The notes beneath the pieces are model-generated. The model searched no databases. It was not told the origin of the DNA and was given only the letters and a program-made list of their open reading frames with translations. A stretch of 35,014 nucleotides of DNA from JAKFXL01 sp947085765 (lineage in GTDB: Bacteria; Pseudomonadota; Gammaproteobacteria; Tenderiales; Tenderiaceae): positions 1 to 35,014 of the forward strand of contig CAMTXZ010000003.1 in NCBI GenBank assembly GCA_947085765.1. The letters run 5' to 3'. Both the position numbers and the translations under genes were made by a program. This document shows, piece after piece, positions 7,976 to 16,327 of this stretch (position 1 is the first letter of the stretch; every line of letters begins with the position of its first letter).

Positions 7976-8039
7976 GTAGGGTGCGCCGTGCGCACCAGAC
8001 AGCGATGAAAATAACTCTGGTGCGCACAGCGCACCCTAC
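7976..8039. repeat. long inverted repeat between convergent genes
   Basis: Two 24-base arms (7976-7999 and 8016-8039) are reverse complements with a single mismatch, separated by a 16-base spacer. It lies between the convergent DUF3570 and def genes. There is no T-run after either arm, so it is not a textbook intrinsic terminator, though transcripts from either side would form the hairpin. The arm motif (GTAGGGTGCGC) resembles dispersed intergenic palindromes seen in gammaproteobacteria. Confidence 0.85.
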
Positions 8040-8113
8040 CTTGGCTTCGTAGTAAAAAATTGATCCATAATAAAATTACTTACTCTTACCTTCTCAGTTA
8101 CAAAAACCACACA

Positions 8114-8656
8114 TCACTCCTCCTGCACCTGTCCCACCCGCCCATGCGCTACCAGCTCTTCGCTAAAGCCAAACTCGCTCATGTCACGGATACGCTGCGG
8201 ATAGAGCAGACCATCAAGATGGTCGCACTCGTGTTGCACGACACGCGCGTGAAAACCTTTCACCTCACGTTCGAACGGTGTGCCGCTGGCGTCGAAACCA
8301 CGATAACGAATATGTTGATGGCGCGGCACTTGGCCACGCATACCCGGAACACTGAGACACCCTTCCCAACCCAGCTGCTCTTCGCTGGAAAGCACTTCGA
8401 TCTCGGGGTTGATTAAGATGGTGCTGGGTACTGGTTCTACGTTTGGATAACGCGGATTGTTTTCAATACTGAAGATCACTACACGCAACATTTCGCCGAT
8501 CTGTGGCGCGGCCAGTCCAGCACCGTTGCGGGCGGCCATGGTATCAAACATGTCATCTATCAAGGCATCCAGTGCGGCGGTATTAAACTCTAATACTGGC
8601 AGTGCACGTTGCAGCAGTAGCGGATGGCCCATACGTAATACTTCTCTAACCGCCAT
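8114..8656 (-). CDS. def: peptide deformylase
   Basis: Removes the N-formyl group from the initiator methionine of nascent proteins; a cytoplasmic metalloenzyme. At 180 residues it has normal length. All three signature motifs are present: GAGLAAPQIG (45-54), EGCLS (98-102, metal ligand Cys100) and HECDH (142-146, ligands His142/His146, catalytic Glu143). The start is supported by AGGAG six bases upstream. It stands alone rather than next to fmt as in the common def-fmt operon, so a second def may exist elsewhere in the genome (inference). It converges with the DUF3570 gene across the 7976-8039 hairpin. Confidence 0.97.
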   Translation of the reverse strand: MAVREVLRMGHPLLLQRALPVLEFNTAALDALIDDMFDTMAARNGAGLAAPQIGEMLRVVIFSIENNPRYPNVEPVPSTILINPEIEVLSSEEQLGWEGCLSVPGMRGQVPRHQHIRYRGFDASGTPFEREVKGFHARVVQHECDHLDGLLYPQRIRDMSEFGFSEELVAHGRVGQVQEE

Positions 8657-8735
8657 TTTTTACTCCTGTGATCTGTTAACTGAAAATATCGTGATTCCTA
8701 TAAACGGCGCCATCAATACTATTATCTGGCATCGA

Positions 8736-10124
8736 TCAATCCGTTGCGGATGGCGGCGCAAACGCTGCTATTGGCTCCTCTTCATCGGCCCCGTCCATCT
8801 CCAGCAGCTCCGCATCATCGCCCTTCAGCAGCGCCTCCGGCATCTTCTTTTTGGCCTTGGCACCGAGTTTTTGCAACTGTTGGGTACGAGTGACAAGATT
8901 GCCACGCCCATCCATCAAGCGGCTCTTGGCGGTCTGAAACGAGGTTTGAGCCTTGCTGAGTTTATCTTCGACATCAAGCAGCGATTCACCAAAACGGACA
9001 AACTGATCATAAAGTCCCCCGGCCTTTTCCGCGATCTCCAGTGCGTTTTTGTTCTGATACTCGTAACGCCAAATGTTGTGTACGGTGCGCAGTGTCGCTA
9101 GCAAGGTGGTGGGGCTGACAACAATAATATTTTTATCAAACGCCTCACGGAAGAGCGACTGATCATTCTCCACTGCCGTGATAAAGGCGGCCTCAATCGG
9201 CACAAACAGCAACACAAAATCGAGTGAGTTGATGCCGGGCAGATCCTCGTAATTTTTAACACTCAGCCCCTTGATGTGGTTGCGCAACGAGGCGACATGT
9301 TCACGCAGAGCCAACTGCCGTTCAACCTCATCATCGCTGGAGCAGTAACGTTCATAACCGGTCAGAGACACCTTGGAGTCGATGACGATGTCCTTGCCCT
9401 CCGGCAAATGCACAATCACATCGGGGCGCAGCCGTTTACCTTCATCCGTGGTAAAACTACCCTGGGTATCGTACTCACGCCCCTTGTGCAGACCGGACTC
9501 CTCCAATACCCGTTCCAGAATCACCTCGCCCCACGCCCCCTGGGTCTTGCTCTGCCCCTTGAGTGCGTTGGTAAGATTGATGGCGTCGCTGCTGATCTGC
9601 TGATTCAGGCTCTTAAGACTGTTGATCTCATGGAACAGCGACATGCGATCCTTGGATTCCTTTTCATACACGTCTTCGACCTTGCGGCGAAAATCGCCCA
9701 GCTGATCACGCAGAGGATTGAGCACCTGTTCCAGATTGAGTCTGTTCTGATCGGTAAATTTTTTGCTCTTCTCTTCAAGGATTTTATTGGCAAGGTTCTG
9801 AAACTCAGTGGTGAGTTGCGCCCGGGCATCGCTCAATACCGCCAACTTTTCACCCGACTGTTTACGCTCCTCACTGAGCTGTGTTTCAAGCCGGGCGATG
9901 CTGGAGCTCTGTTCACTGCCCTGCTGCTGCAATGTATGGAACGCCGCCTTCAGTGCATCAAACTCAACAAGCTGACGAGCAAGCTGCTCATCACGCCCCT
10001 GCAACTGCGCCGCAAGTGCCGCCTGCCGGGTCTCGCTACGCCCCCTTAACCAGAGCGCCACAACAACAGCACCAAACACAATACCCAGCAGCAGATAGAG
10101 CAGCGGTAATAAAAGATCCATCAT
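8736..10124 (-). CDS. rmuC: RmuC-family DNA recombination protein
   Basis: About 462 residues. Order: an N-terminal membrane segment (LLLPLLYLLLGIVFGAVVVALWL), a long coiled coil rich in Gln/Glu/Lys (about residues 30-170), then the RmuC domain with TQGAWGEVILERVLEESGL, LRPDVIVHLP, DIVIDSKVSLTGYERY and VLLFVPIEAAF, which matches the restriction-endonuclease-like core of the family. The acidic tail (DGADEEEP) is variable in the family. RmuC limits inversions at short inverted repeats; its biochemistry is poorly defined. The open frame extends upstream to 10229, but the membrane segment and homologue length favour one of the clustered ATGs at 10130, 10124 or 10121; I chose 10124. A small hairpin lies just upstream. 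Confidence 0.93.
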   Translation of the reverse strand: MMDLLLPLLYLLLGIVFGAVVVALWLRGRSETRQAALAAQLQGRDEQLARQLVEFDALKAAFHTLQQQGSEQSSSIARLETQLSEERKQSGEKLAVLSDARAQLTTEFQNLANKILEEKSKKFTDQNRLNLEQVLNPLRDQLGDFRRKVEDVYEKESKDRMSLFHEINSLKSLNQQISSDAINLTNALKGQSKTQGAWGEVILERVLEESGLHKGREYDTQGSFTTDEGKRLRPDVIVHLPEGKDIVIDSKVSLTGYERYCSSDDEVERQLALREHVASLRNHIKGLSVKNYEDLPGINSLDFVLLFVPIEAAFITAVENDQSLFREAFDKNIIVVSPTTLLATLRTVHNIWRYEYQNKNALEIAEKAGGLYDQFVRFGESLLDVEDKLSKAQTSFQTAKSRLMDGRGNLVTRTQQLQKLGAKAKKKMPEALLKGDDAELLEMDGADEEEPIAAFAPPSATD

Positions 10125-10144
10125 CCTCATCCCAAAAATTTGAA

Positions 10145-10162
10145 CCTGCCGATGATGGCAGG
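10145..10162 (-). other. short hairpin before rmuC
   Basis: CCTGCC and GGCAGG arms with a 6-base loop. Reading toward rmuC it is followed by TTCAAATTTTT, giving a terminator- or attenuator-like look just 15 bases ahead of the start codon. The stem is short; it may be fortuitous. Confidence 0.3.
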
Positions 10163-10284
10163 CTGTTATAAATGTAGGGGGGGTTAGACGTTTTTTGTCG
10201 TAACCCACCAAGCGTGCTGCGAAGCACACAATATGTTTTTTGGCTTAAGTTAAACGCCATTTGCACCTGTCACTGGTCACAGGT

Positions 10285-10293
10285 TGTTATAAT
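10285..10293 (+). promoter_or_regulatory. extended -10 promoter of the aminotransferase gene
   Basis: TGTTATAAT fits the extended -10 form TGnTATAAT. There is no good -35 at 17 bases; TTGCAC at 10261-10266 is 21 bases away, which is why the extended -10 matters. Transcription would start near 10300, about 50 bases before the chosen ATG at 10349 and downstream of the alternative ATG at 10292. The spacer contains ACCTGT-N8-ACAGGT (10265-10284), a possible operator. Confidence 0.45.
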
Positions 10294-10348
10294 GGCAGCA
10301 GTTTACTACATTGATCACCACGATAATGGCAAAGGAAACCGGACTGCA

Positions 10349-11533
10349 ATGGATAAACTCCACCACGAATTTCCCCACCTCAACGAACTGATCTACCTCA
10401 ACCACGCCGCCGTCGCCCCCTGGCCACGCCGCAGCTGCGAAGCCGCCGCCCGCTTTGCCGATGAGAACATGCGGCTCGGTTCCAAACACTATCCCAAATG
10501 GCTGTTGGTGGAACAGCGACTCAAACGCAATCTGGCGCAACTGATCAACGCCCGCGCTGCTGATGACATTGCGCTGGTGAAAAACACCTCCGAGGCACTC
10601 TCGTTTGTTGCCTACGGCCTGCAATGGAACTCCGGCGACAACATCATCAGCAGCAATCAGGAGTTCCCCTCCAACCGCATCGTCTGGGAGTCACTCGGGC
10701 GTCATGGCGTTGAGTTTCGCGAGGCCGACTTGAGCGCCGGACCAACACCGGAAGATGCACTGCTGGCGCTGGTCGATCCGCGTACCCGCCTTATCACCAT
10801 CAGCTCGATCCAATACGCCAGCGGCCTGCGTATGGACCTGGAACGCATCGGCACCTTCTGTCGCCAGAACAACATCCTCTTCTGTGTCGATGCGATTCAG
10901 AGCATCGGCGCCTTGCAGTTTGATGTGCAGAAAATTCAGGCCGACTTTGTCATGGCCGACGGCCACAAGTGGCTGTTGGGACCAGAGGGGCTGGGACTCT
11001 TCTACTGCCGTTCTGAAATCCGCGACCAACTGCAACTGACCCAGTACGGCTGGCATATGGTCGATCCGCTCGGCGACTACACCACCCGCCACTGGCAGGT
11101 TGCCGCTACCGCACGACGTTTTGAATGCGGCAGCCCCAACATGATCGGCATTCATGCCCTGGAGGCAAGCACAGCACTGTTATTGGAGTACGGTATGAAG
11201 CATGTCGAAGAACAGCTGCTTGGCAACAGCCGCTATCTGTTTGAGCAATTGAATAAAACCGGAAAGGTAGAACTGCTAAACAATCAGGATGAAGGACGCT
11301 ACGGCGGCATTGTCACATTCAAACCCCTGCAGGGTGATCTTGATATGTTATTCAAGCACCTGACACAGAACAACATCTTCTGCGCCCAGCGTGGTGGTGG
11401 AATTCGTTTCTCACCGCACTTTTATACACAGCATGTACAACTGGATGAGGCGGCACAAAGGATCAAAAAATTTTTGAATGAACATGAAACCAAGAATAGC
11501 TATGTCGACATGGATAATTACAACGCCATGTAA
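10349..11533 (+). CDS. class V-fold PLP-dependent aminotransferase (cysteine desulfurase-like)
   Basis: A 394-residue cytoplasmic PLP enzyme of fold type I, class V. The Schiff-base lysine is Lys207 in ADGHKWLLGPEGLG; CVDAIQSIGAL supplies the PLP-ring Asp, and NTSEALSF and GSPNMIG are typical of the family. The start MDKLHHEFPHL is chosen because homologues begin there (YLNHAAVAPWP close to the N-terminus) and because the extended -10 promoter lies just upstream; longer in-frame starts exist at 10214 and 10292. Substrate cannot be decided: relatives include SufS-type cysteine desulfurases, isopenicillin-N-epimerase-like and kynureninase-like enzymes. It stands alone, with no suf or isc genes beside it, and is followed by its own terminator. 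Confidence 0.88.
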   Translation: MDKLHHEFPHLNELIYLNHAAVAPWPRRSCEAAARFADENMRLGSKHYPKWLLVEQRLKRNLAQLINARAADDIALVKNTSEALSFVAYGLQWNSGDNIISSNQEFPSNRIVWESLGRHGVEFREADLSAGPTPEDALLALVDPRTRLITISSIQYASGLRMDLERIGTFCRQNNILFCVDAIQSIGALQFDVQKIQADFVMADGHKWLLGPEGLGLFYCRSEIRDQLQLTQYGWHMVDPLGDYTTRHWQVAATARRFECGSPNMIGIHALEASTALLLEYGMKHVEEQLLGNSRYLFEQLNKTGKVELLNNQDEGRYGGIVTFKPLQGDLDMLFKHLTQNNIFCAQRGGGIRFSPHFYTQHVQLDEAAQRIKKFLNEHETKNSYVDMDNYNAM

Positions 11534-11562
11534 ACAGGTAGCATGAATGAAACATCATGGAA

Positions 11563-11595
11563 TCCGAAGCAAACACCTTCGGAATTTATTATTTT
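11563..11595 (+). terminator. intrinsic terminator after the aminotransferase
   Basis: Stem TCCGAAG/CTTCGGA with a 7-base loop (11563-11583) followed by ATTTATTATTTT. It lies 30 bases past the aminotransferase stop and also marks the left border of the AT-rich accessory segment. An outer GGTAGC/GCTACC pair encloses it. Confidence 0.65.
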
Positions 11596-11699
11596 CCATC
11601 CAAGCTACCTTGCTTATCTCCAACCTCTTTTAATAGATCAGGTAAAAACAAGCTTATTGTTGCCAGGGTCTTTCTCTACGAGAAGTCCATTTCAACGAA

Positions 11700-14417
11700 T
11701 TACTTAAAACGAACGTTATCAATAATGGCATTTGTATCATATATGCCATCCCCTCGGTCACGAACACGGAGCTTGAATGTGGCTCCACCCAGTGGCACGG
11801 GCACGGTGATATTAATAGGTTTCCATCCTGTCCATCCAACCGTACTATCACCACCGGGGAAGTCAATACCGCCTATGAGAGAGAAAGATGAACCATCCAC
11901 TGTTTCTATTACAAGTTGTTTGGTTCCATTCGGGGTTATCAATTCGATGACAATGTCATCGTTGAACCCCCGGTCAACCCACTCCGGATATTCTTCTGTG
12001 ATCATTGCGTAGTTGAATTGAATCGGAACGCTCGTGACACCCGATTGCACCGTGAACTCTTGGTAAAGCTCCGACTGGCTAACAGTTGCATCCGGTCCGC
12101 TCGAAGCCATTCCCATCTTCTTGCCGGCAGTGGGTGAGATGGGACCGAGGTTGGCCAGTGCACTCGCCGTTCCGCTGGTCTTCCAACCTGAAAGGTCATG
12201 TTCAAAGCTGCCGTTGAATACCGCCTCGAAAGCATCGACCCGAGGACCAATTTGTAAACCTGCTAATGGAACTCCGGTTTTAATCAAACGGTCGCTGACT
12301 TGCCCTGCCGTCCACGTTGGATAACGTTGCCATACTAGAGCAGCTACTCCGGATACCAGCGGTGCAGCCATTGATGTGCCGCTCTTGTTTCCATATGACG
12401 CGCCAGGAATAGTGGAGTAAATGTTTTCGCCAGGAGCCGCTATATCTACATGAGCACCATAGTTGCTACTCCCTGCCCTGCCATCGGTTGAAGTTGTATT
12501 TCCAACACACAGTACGCCAGAATATCCACAGGGATACACTACCTGTTGCTTACCTCCATTGCCTGCTGCAGCTACAACCAAACGATTGAGAGAGATCGCA
12601 TTGGCAATGGAGTTAGAAAGATCGGTGGGGCTTGTGGCAAATTCCAAACTAAGATTCAATATCTTGGCACCTTTGGCAACCGCATAATCAATTCCTTTAG
12701 CTGCGTTGGACGAGAAAACTGAGTTATTGTTATCTAGTGCTTTTATTGCAAGAATGTTACTATTCCACGACATTCCAGCGATGCCTTTACCATTATTGCC
12801 CGAGGCCGCAGCAATCCCCGCGACATGAGTACCATGCCCGTTATCATCCATGGGATCATTGTCGTTATTAACAAAATCTTTCCCTTTAATAACCCGTCCG
12901 ACAAGATCCTCATGATTATAATCCACGCCAGCATCTATCACAGCAATCAACGATCCTCCCCTGGCCATGACCCATGCTTCGTCAGCCCTGACTTTATTAA
13001 TCGACCACTGCTGTGATACCCCTGGATCATTAGGTGAAACAGCAGCCCCACTTCCCAAAAAATTCGGAGACGCGGAGCTTACCAATGAACTTTTCTTTAA
13101 TGTAGCTACAGCCGATAACACGCCTTGCATACCATTGCATGGAATCTTAACTTGGTAAGTTCGACTCAAAGGCAAAAACCCGACGATGTCTCCATTTATA
13201 GAATTTACTAAAGATTCAATATTTGTAATTGACACACCTTCTTTAAATGCAACCATCACTTGGTCACAAACGAATTTTTGGCCTGATGCTACGTCCTCTA
13301 CCAAGTTAAGTGGGTTGGGGCTGATGAAGCCAATTGCATATGGGACAATAGGAAGTTCAAATACTTTTGACCGAACGGTCGATAAATCATCAAAAAACGC
13401 CGTTGCGCGAAAATAACGTATCGCTGGCTGTGTCCCCGGACTTAATACGCTAGACCGTCCATAGTTCTGGTCACCTGGAGAAAGGTCTGGGTCGCTTCCA
13501 TCGTCATTCATATTACCAAGCTCGGCAATTTTTTTCCCGAGCGCATCGACCTCATCAAGAACAATGAATTTGGGTATTTTCTCGCCACCATAATATTCAG
13601 AGGAAAACTCCATCACCTCAGGAGCCGCACCCATTTGTAAACCACCTGGCCAGGCTGTCAATGAAAGCTTTCCTTTACCAGAGCCATCGATCACGTGCAC
13701 CAGAATCTTCGCGGTCTGCTGGATACCGCCATTGAGGTTAAGGGTGCCGGTCAGAGTCACTTCGTAGTCCCCGACCTGATTACCTGTAAAGGTGTTTTGC
13801 ACCAGGAAGGTTTTATTGGTGGCATTGGTCGACCAGCCTCCCGGATAATCTGATACCAACCCTAAGCCCGACGGTGGATTGATGCTCTCAAGCGCCGTCA
13901 GGTTTACTTGGGCGCCCCCCTGGTTGAAGATTTCCAGTGAGAAAGCCGTGCTGGCGGATTGGCCTTGAGGGATGGTCATCTCGGATTGTCCGGCCGATAT
14001 CTGCAAGCTATTTCCCGCCACGATATCGACGAAAATAGGGGCGGATTGATCCCGTTGAGCCACGCCTTTATATGCCGCCGAAACTTGATAGCCTAATTGG
14101 GCAACACTCACCTCATTCAAACTTACCTGAAGCGTAAATTTATTATCATTAGCCAGTGCATCACCTAACAGTCCATCATCACGCAAGGGGCCAACCACCT
14201 TCCAACCGGCAGGTGTATGGCGAAGTAGATTTACACTCTGCTTGATCAAATTTGGATTCTGGGTAATTTCTACTACAAAATTAACTTGTGTAGGCGTATT
14301 GATAAACACGGAACTCGGTTGTGCTTGGAAAAGGGTAAAACCTGCATAACACTGTTGCTGAGTAAAGAACAGTGATGCCAATAGAACCAGAATAAATTTT
14401 ATATTAAATACCTCCAT
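11700..14417 (-). CDS. secreted subtilisin-like serine protease (S8)
   Basis: A 905-residue exported S8 protease. The catalytic triad is Asp495 (VIDAGVD), His528 (NGHGTHVAG) and Ser682 (GTSMAAP). Order: signal peptide 1-26, beta-rich region to about 380 with a GYQVSAAYKG segment, an I9/fervidolysin-like pro-region (about 395-465, VMVAFKEGVS...), catalytic domain about 480-730, and a C-terminal beta-sandwich (GSFEHDLSGWKTSG to IIDNVRFK) of carbohydrate-binding or jelly-roll type. The start at 14417 has a near-ideal AGGAG six or seven bases upstream; the in-frame TTG at 14435 is rejected. The next upstream gene on the same strand encodes a PEP-CTERM protein. Its substrate is unknown; a role in surface or matrix protein turnover is possible. 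Confidence 0.93.
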   Translation of the reverse strand: MEVFNIKFILVLLASLFFTQQQCYAGFTLFQAQPSSVFINTPTQVNFVVEITQNPNLIKQSVNLLRHTPAGWKVVGPLRDDGLLGDALANDNKFTLQVSLNEVSVAQLGYQVSAAYKGVAQRDQSAPIFVDIVAGNSLQISAGQSEMTIPQGQSASTAFSLEIFNQGGAQVNLTALESINPPSGLGLVSDYPGGWSTNATNKTFLVQNTFTGNQVGDYEVTLTGTLNLNGGIQQTAKILVHVIDGSGKGKLSLTAWPGGLQMGAAPEVMEFSSEYYGGEKIPKFIVLDEVDALGKKIAELGNMNDDGSDPDLSPGDQNYGRSSVLSPGTQPAIRYFRATAFFDDLSTVRSKVFELPIVPYAIGFISPNPLNLVEDVASGQKFVCDQVMVAFKEGVSITNIESLVNSINGDIVGFLPLSRTYQVKIPCNGMQGVLSAVATLKKSSLVSSASPNFLGSGAAVSPNDPGVSQQWSINKVRADEAWVMARGGSLIAVIDAGVDYNHEDLVGRVIKGKDFVNNDNDPMDDNGHGTHVAGIAAASGNNGKGIAGMSWNSNILAIKALDNNNSVFSSNAAKGIDYAVAKGAKILNLSLEFATSPTDLSNSIANAISLNRLVVAAAGNGGKQQVVYPCGYSGVLCVGNTTSTDGRAGSSNYGAHVDIAAPGENIYSTIPGASYGNKSGTSMAAPLVSGVAALVWQRYPTWTAGQVSDRLIKTGVPLAGLQIGPRVDAFEAVFNGSFEHDLSGWKTSGTASALANLGPISPTAGKKMGMASSGPDATVSQSELYQEFTVQSGVTSVPIQFNYAMITEEYPEWVDRGFNDDIVIELITPNGTKQLVIETVDGSSFSLIGGIDFPGGDSTVGWTGWKPINITVPVPLGGATFKLRVRDRGDGIYDTNAIIDNVRFK

Positions 14418-14482
14418 GATATTCTCCTTTATCAATCAACATAACCAACCAGAATCAACAATAACGCCAATAAAATAAAATG

Positions 14483-15058
14483 TTATCGTGGGTCTGAACG
14501 AATACGAAAAAATTTCAACACCCACATTCCAATCGCTCCGATTATAAAAAGAAAGATTATTTCGGGTTCCGGAATAGAGTTGATGTCATAAGAAAAATCA
14601 TCAAGCGTAAAACCACTACTCGAGGTAACCTGTAACATAGCAATTCCCTGACCACCCAATGTAATCAGCTCATTTCCACCCAAGTTTCCAGCCCCTGCTG
14701 ATTGAGCACTCGCCAATAGACCGCCATTTGCATCATAGATGGACAATGTTAGAGAGTCGGCATAACTGAAATAGCCACTTACCGTATCCATTAGATCAAC
14801 AAACGTGATTTCCAATAGCCCCGTCAAGGCAGCCGCCACGTTATCACCCGATTTTGGTGGAAAATCGAATTCGTTAAGCGATACACCGGCAGTTAAAGCT
14901 GTAGCGCCGTTAAAAAACAAACCAGAAATCTCATTGCTCAGTGACAAGTTATCGGGCAATCCTTCAAAAGTAACGAGTGTTGCCCAGGCAGGAACATTAA
15001 TAAAAAGTGAAACAAACATAAAAGCAGCTAGCAAAACTGATCGGCATGAACGACACAT
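14483..15058 (-). CDS. PEP-CTERM sorting-signal exoprotein
   Basis: A 191-residue protein with an N-terminal signal peptide (cleavage after PAWA, about residue 26), a beta-rich body (VTFEGLPDNLSLSN, LTLSIYDANGGLL, GFTLDDFSYD) and a C-terminal PEP-CTERM tripartite signal: IPEPE at 162-166, a hydrophobic helix, then KFFRIR. Such proteins are processed and sorted by exosortase/EpsH systems and are usually linked to extracellular polysaccharide and floc or biofilm formation. No exosortase lies in this window. The ribosome site is strong (AGGAGG just before the start). The subtilase follows 65 bases downstream on the same strand, probably in one transcript. Confidence 0.88.
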   Translation of the reverse strand: MCRSCRSVLLAAFMFVSLFINVPAWATLVTFEGLPDNLSLSNEISGLFFNGATALTAGVSLNEFDFPPKSGDNVAAALTGLLEITFVDLMDTVSGYFSYADSLTLSIYDANGGLLASAQSAGAGNLGGNELITLGGQGIAMLQVTSSSGFTLDDFSYDINSIPEPEIIFLFIIGAIGMWVLKFFRIRSDPR

Positions 15059-15258
15059 GGAATCCTCCTGACGTGTAGTTTATAAATTATCGTATGAAAA
15101 TAACCCAGTCTCGTTGTAAGCAATATTTACGCCAACTAAAAAACATCATAAAACGACAAATATCGCGCCGCATACTGTACATTTTTTAGAGCTGATCTAT
15201 AGTCAGTTGTGCTCAATTGATAACGATATTGATATTTATCACCAATAGGATTTGGCAA

Positions 15259-15708
15259 ATGCACAGACTAGAGATCACTAACCCTGACATCCTTCAGACA
15301 GCTGTCAAAGAAGAGAGCGGCCGCTCTCATGAATCACGCCTGCTGCACCGTTTGCATTGTGTGCAACTGGTGGGCCGGGGGAATAGTTGTTATCAAGTGG
15401 CAGAATGGTTTTCTGAGCACCCACGCACTGTGGAACGTTGGGTTGGATACTTTAATGCATTTGGTATTAAGGGACTGAGAGATGAACAGAAAACAGGACG
15501 AACGACCAAAATTCGTGATGATCAGCTTATTCAGCTAACCGATGATGTTGCTAATAATCCGTCCGTATTCGGGTATGGCCAGAAGAGCTGGGACGGAAAC
15601 CTGCTGAGCAATCACCTTGCATGTTGCTACAATATTGTGCTGAGTGTGCGGCAATGTCAGCGGTTGTTACAACAGTTGCCGCACTACTCCCATGCCACGA
15701 CTGATTAG
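15259..15708 (+). CDS. winged helix-turn-helix protein, IS630-transposase-N-terminal type
   Basis: 149 residues from the ATG at 15259, chosen for AGGA eight bases upstream; the frame is open to 15217. Residues about 35-85 form a helix-turn-helix (HCVQLVGRGNSCYQVAEWF, HPRTVERWV) followed by GLRDEQKTGR and a winged helix (FGYGQKSWDGNLLSNHL, SVRQCQRLLQQL). This is the DNA-binding half of IS630-like transposases, which also occurs as stand-alone proteins of about 150-170 residues. Homologues usually continue past RQCQRLL with a longer basic segment, while this one stops after LPHYSHATTD, so its end may be degraded. No catalytic DDE residues are present. It is either a domesticated regulator or a transposon relic. 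Confidence 0.65.
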   Translation: MHRLEITNPDILQTAVKEESGRSHESRLLHRLHCVQLVGRGNSCYQVAEWFSEHPRTVERWVGYFNAFGIKGLRDEQKTGRTTKIRDDQLIQLTDDVANNPSVFGYGQKSWDGNLLSNHLACCYNIVLSVRQCQRLLQQLPHYSHATTD

Positions 15709-15798
15709 CTTTGCATACGACACACTTTTGTCGTTGAGTCAGGGGTGGCCACTAAAAACCACACTGGTAAATGGCTTATTCTCTAATATGTAATATTT

Positions 15799-15821
15799 TT
15801 CGACAGGCTCAACGCTGTTCA
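15799..15821. repeat. partial REP-like repeat
   Basis: TTCGACAGGCTCA (15799-15811) is the exact reverse complement of the core of the repeat at 6731-6759; the continuation CGCTGTTC diverges. Only the core is preserved, suggesting an old or half copy next to the transposase remnant. Confidence 0.55.
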
Positions 15822-15890
15822 AAAAAACATACTTACTAATAAGTCGGCAATAAACAATACTAACTGTTATTGAAATGCGATAATGCATCC

Positions 15891-16327
15891 ATGGAATATG
15901 ATGCAAGACAATTACCGACACAAGAACAAGCGCTGCTGCGTCGTCTGGCAGTTCAACGAGTCTTTAATAGTGAGTCACCTAGTACAGTGACGCAAAGTTA
16001 TGGGCTGGGCGAGAAGACGATTTTCAAATGGTTGAAAATTGGAAAGGAACAAGGTCTTGATGCCTTGGCTCCCAAGCCCAGACCTGGCCGGGGAAGGACA
16101 TTAAGCGACTTTGTGGCTGAAGAAGTAAAGCGTTGGATACTCAGTGGTGATCCTCGCCAATATGGTTTTGATTTTGGTTTATGGACACGGCAAATCGTAT
16201 CCGACTTAATCAAGGAGCGGTTTAACATTGAACTTGGCCTGACGGCAGTGGGTGATTTGCTTCATCGTGTTGGGCTGACACCCCAGAAACCAATGCGCCG
16301 AGCCTATGAAAGAGATGATGCTGACCA
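15891..16327 (+). pseudogene. IS630-family transposase, N-terminal remnant
   Basis: About 145 residues match the N-terminal DNA-binding half of IS630 transposases: YDARQLPTQEQALLRRLAVQRV, a helix-turn-helix (STVTQSYGLGEKTIFKWLK), GLDALAPKPRPGRGRTLS and a winged helix ending GLTPQKPMRRAYERD. Homology stops at about 16320, just where the catalytic DDE domain should begin. The frame then continues to 16574, but only as the antisense of the DUF4124 gene, whose stop codon is at 16328-16330, so the tail is not transposase. The element has therefore lost its 3' half and is inactive. No terminal inverted repeats were recognised. Confidence 0.82.

Noticed and set aside
7976..8039. Bidirectional intrinsic terminator
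   Set aside because: Neither arm is followed by a T-run, so it was listed as an inverted repeat instead.
9276..10049. 257-codon plus-strand frame
   Set aside because: Antisense to the coiled-coil and RmuC regions; it only mirrors the codon bias of rmuC.
15059..15258. tRNA, small RNA or phage attachment site in the divergent gap
   Set aside because: No cloverleaf, terminator-like hairpin or direct repeat was found; it appears to be only a promoter region.
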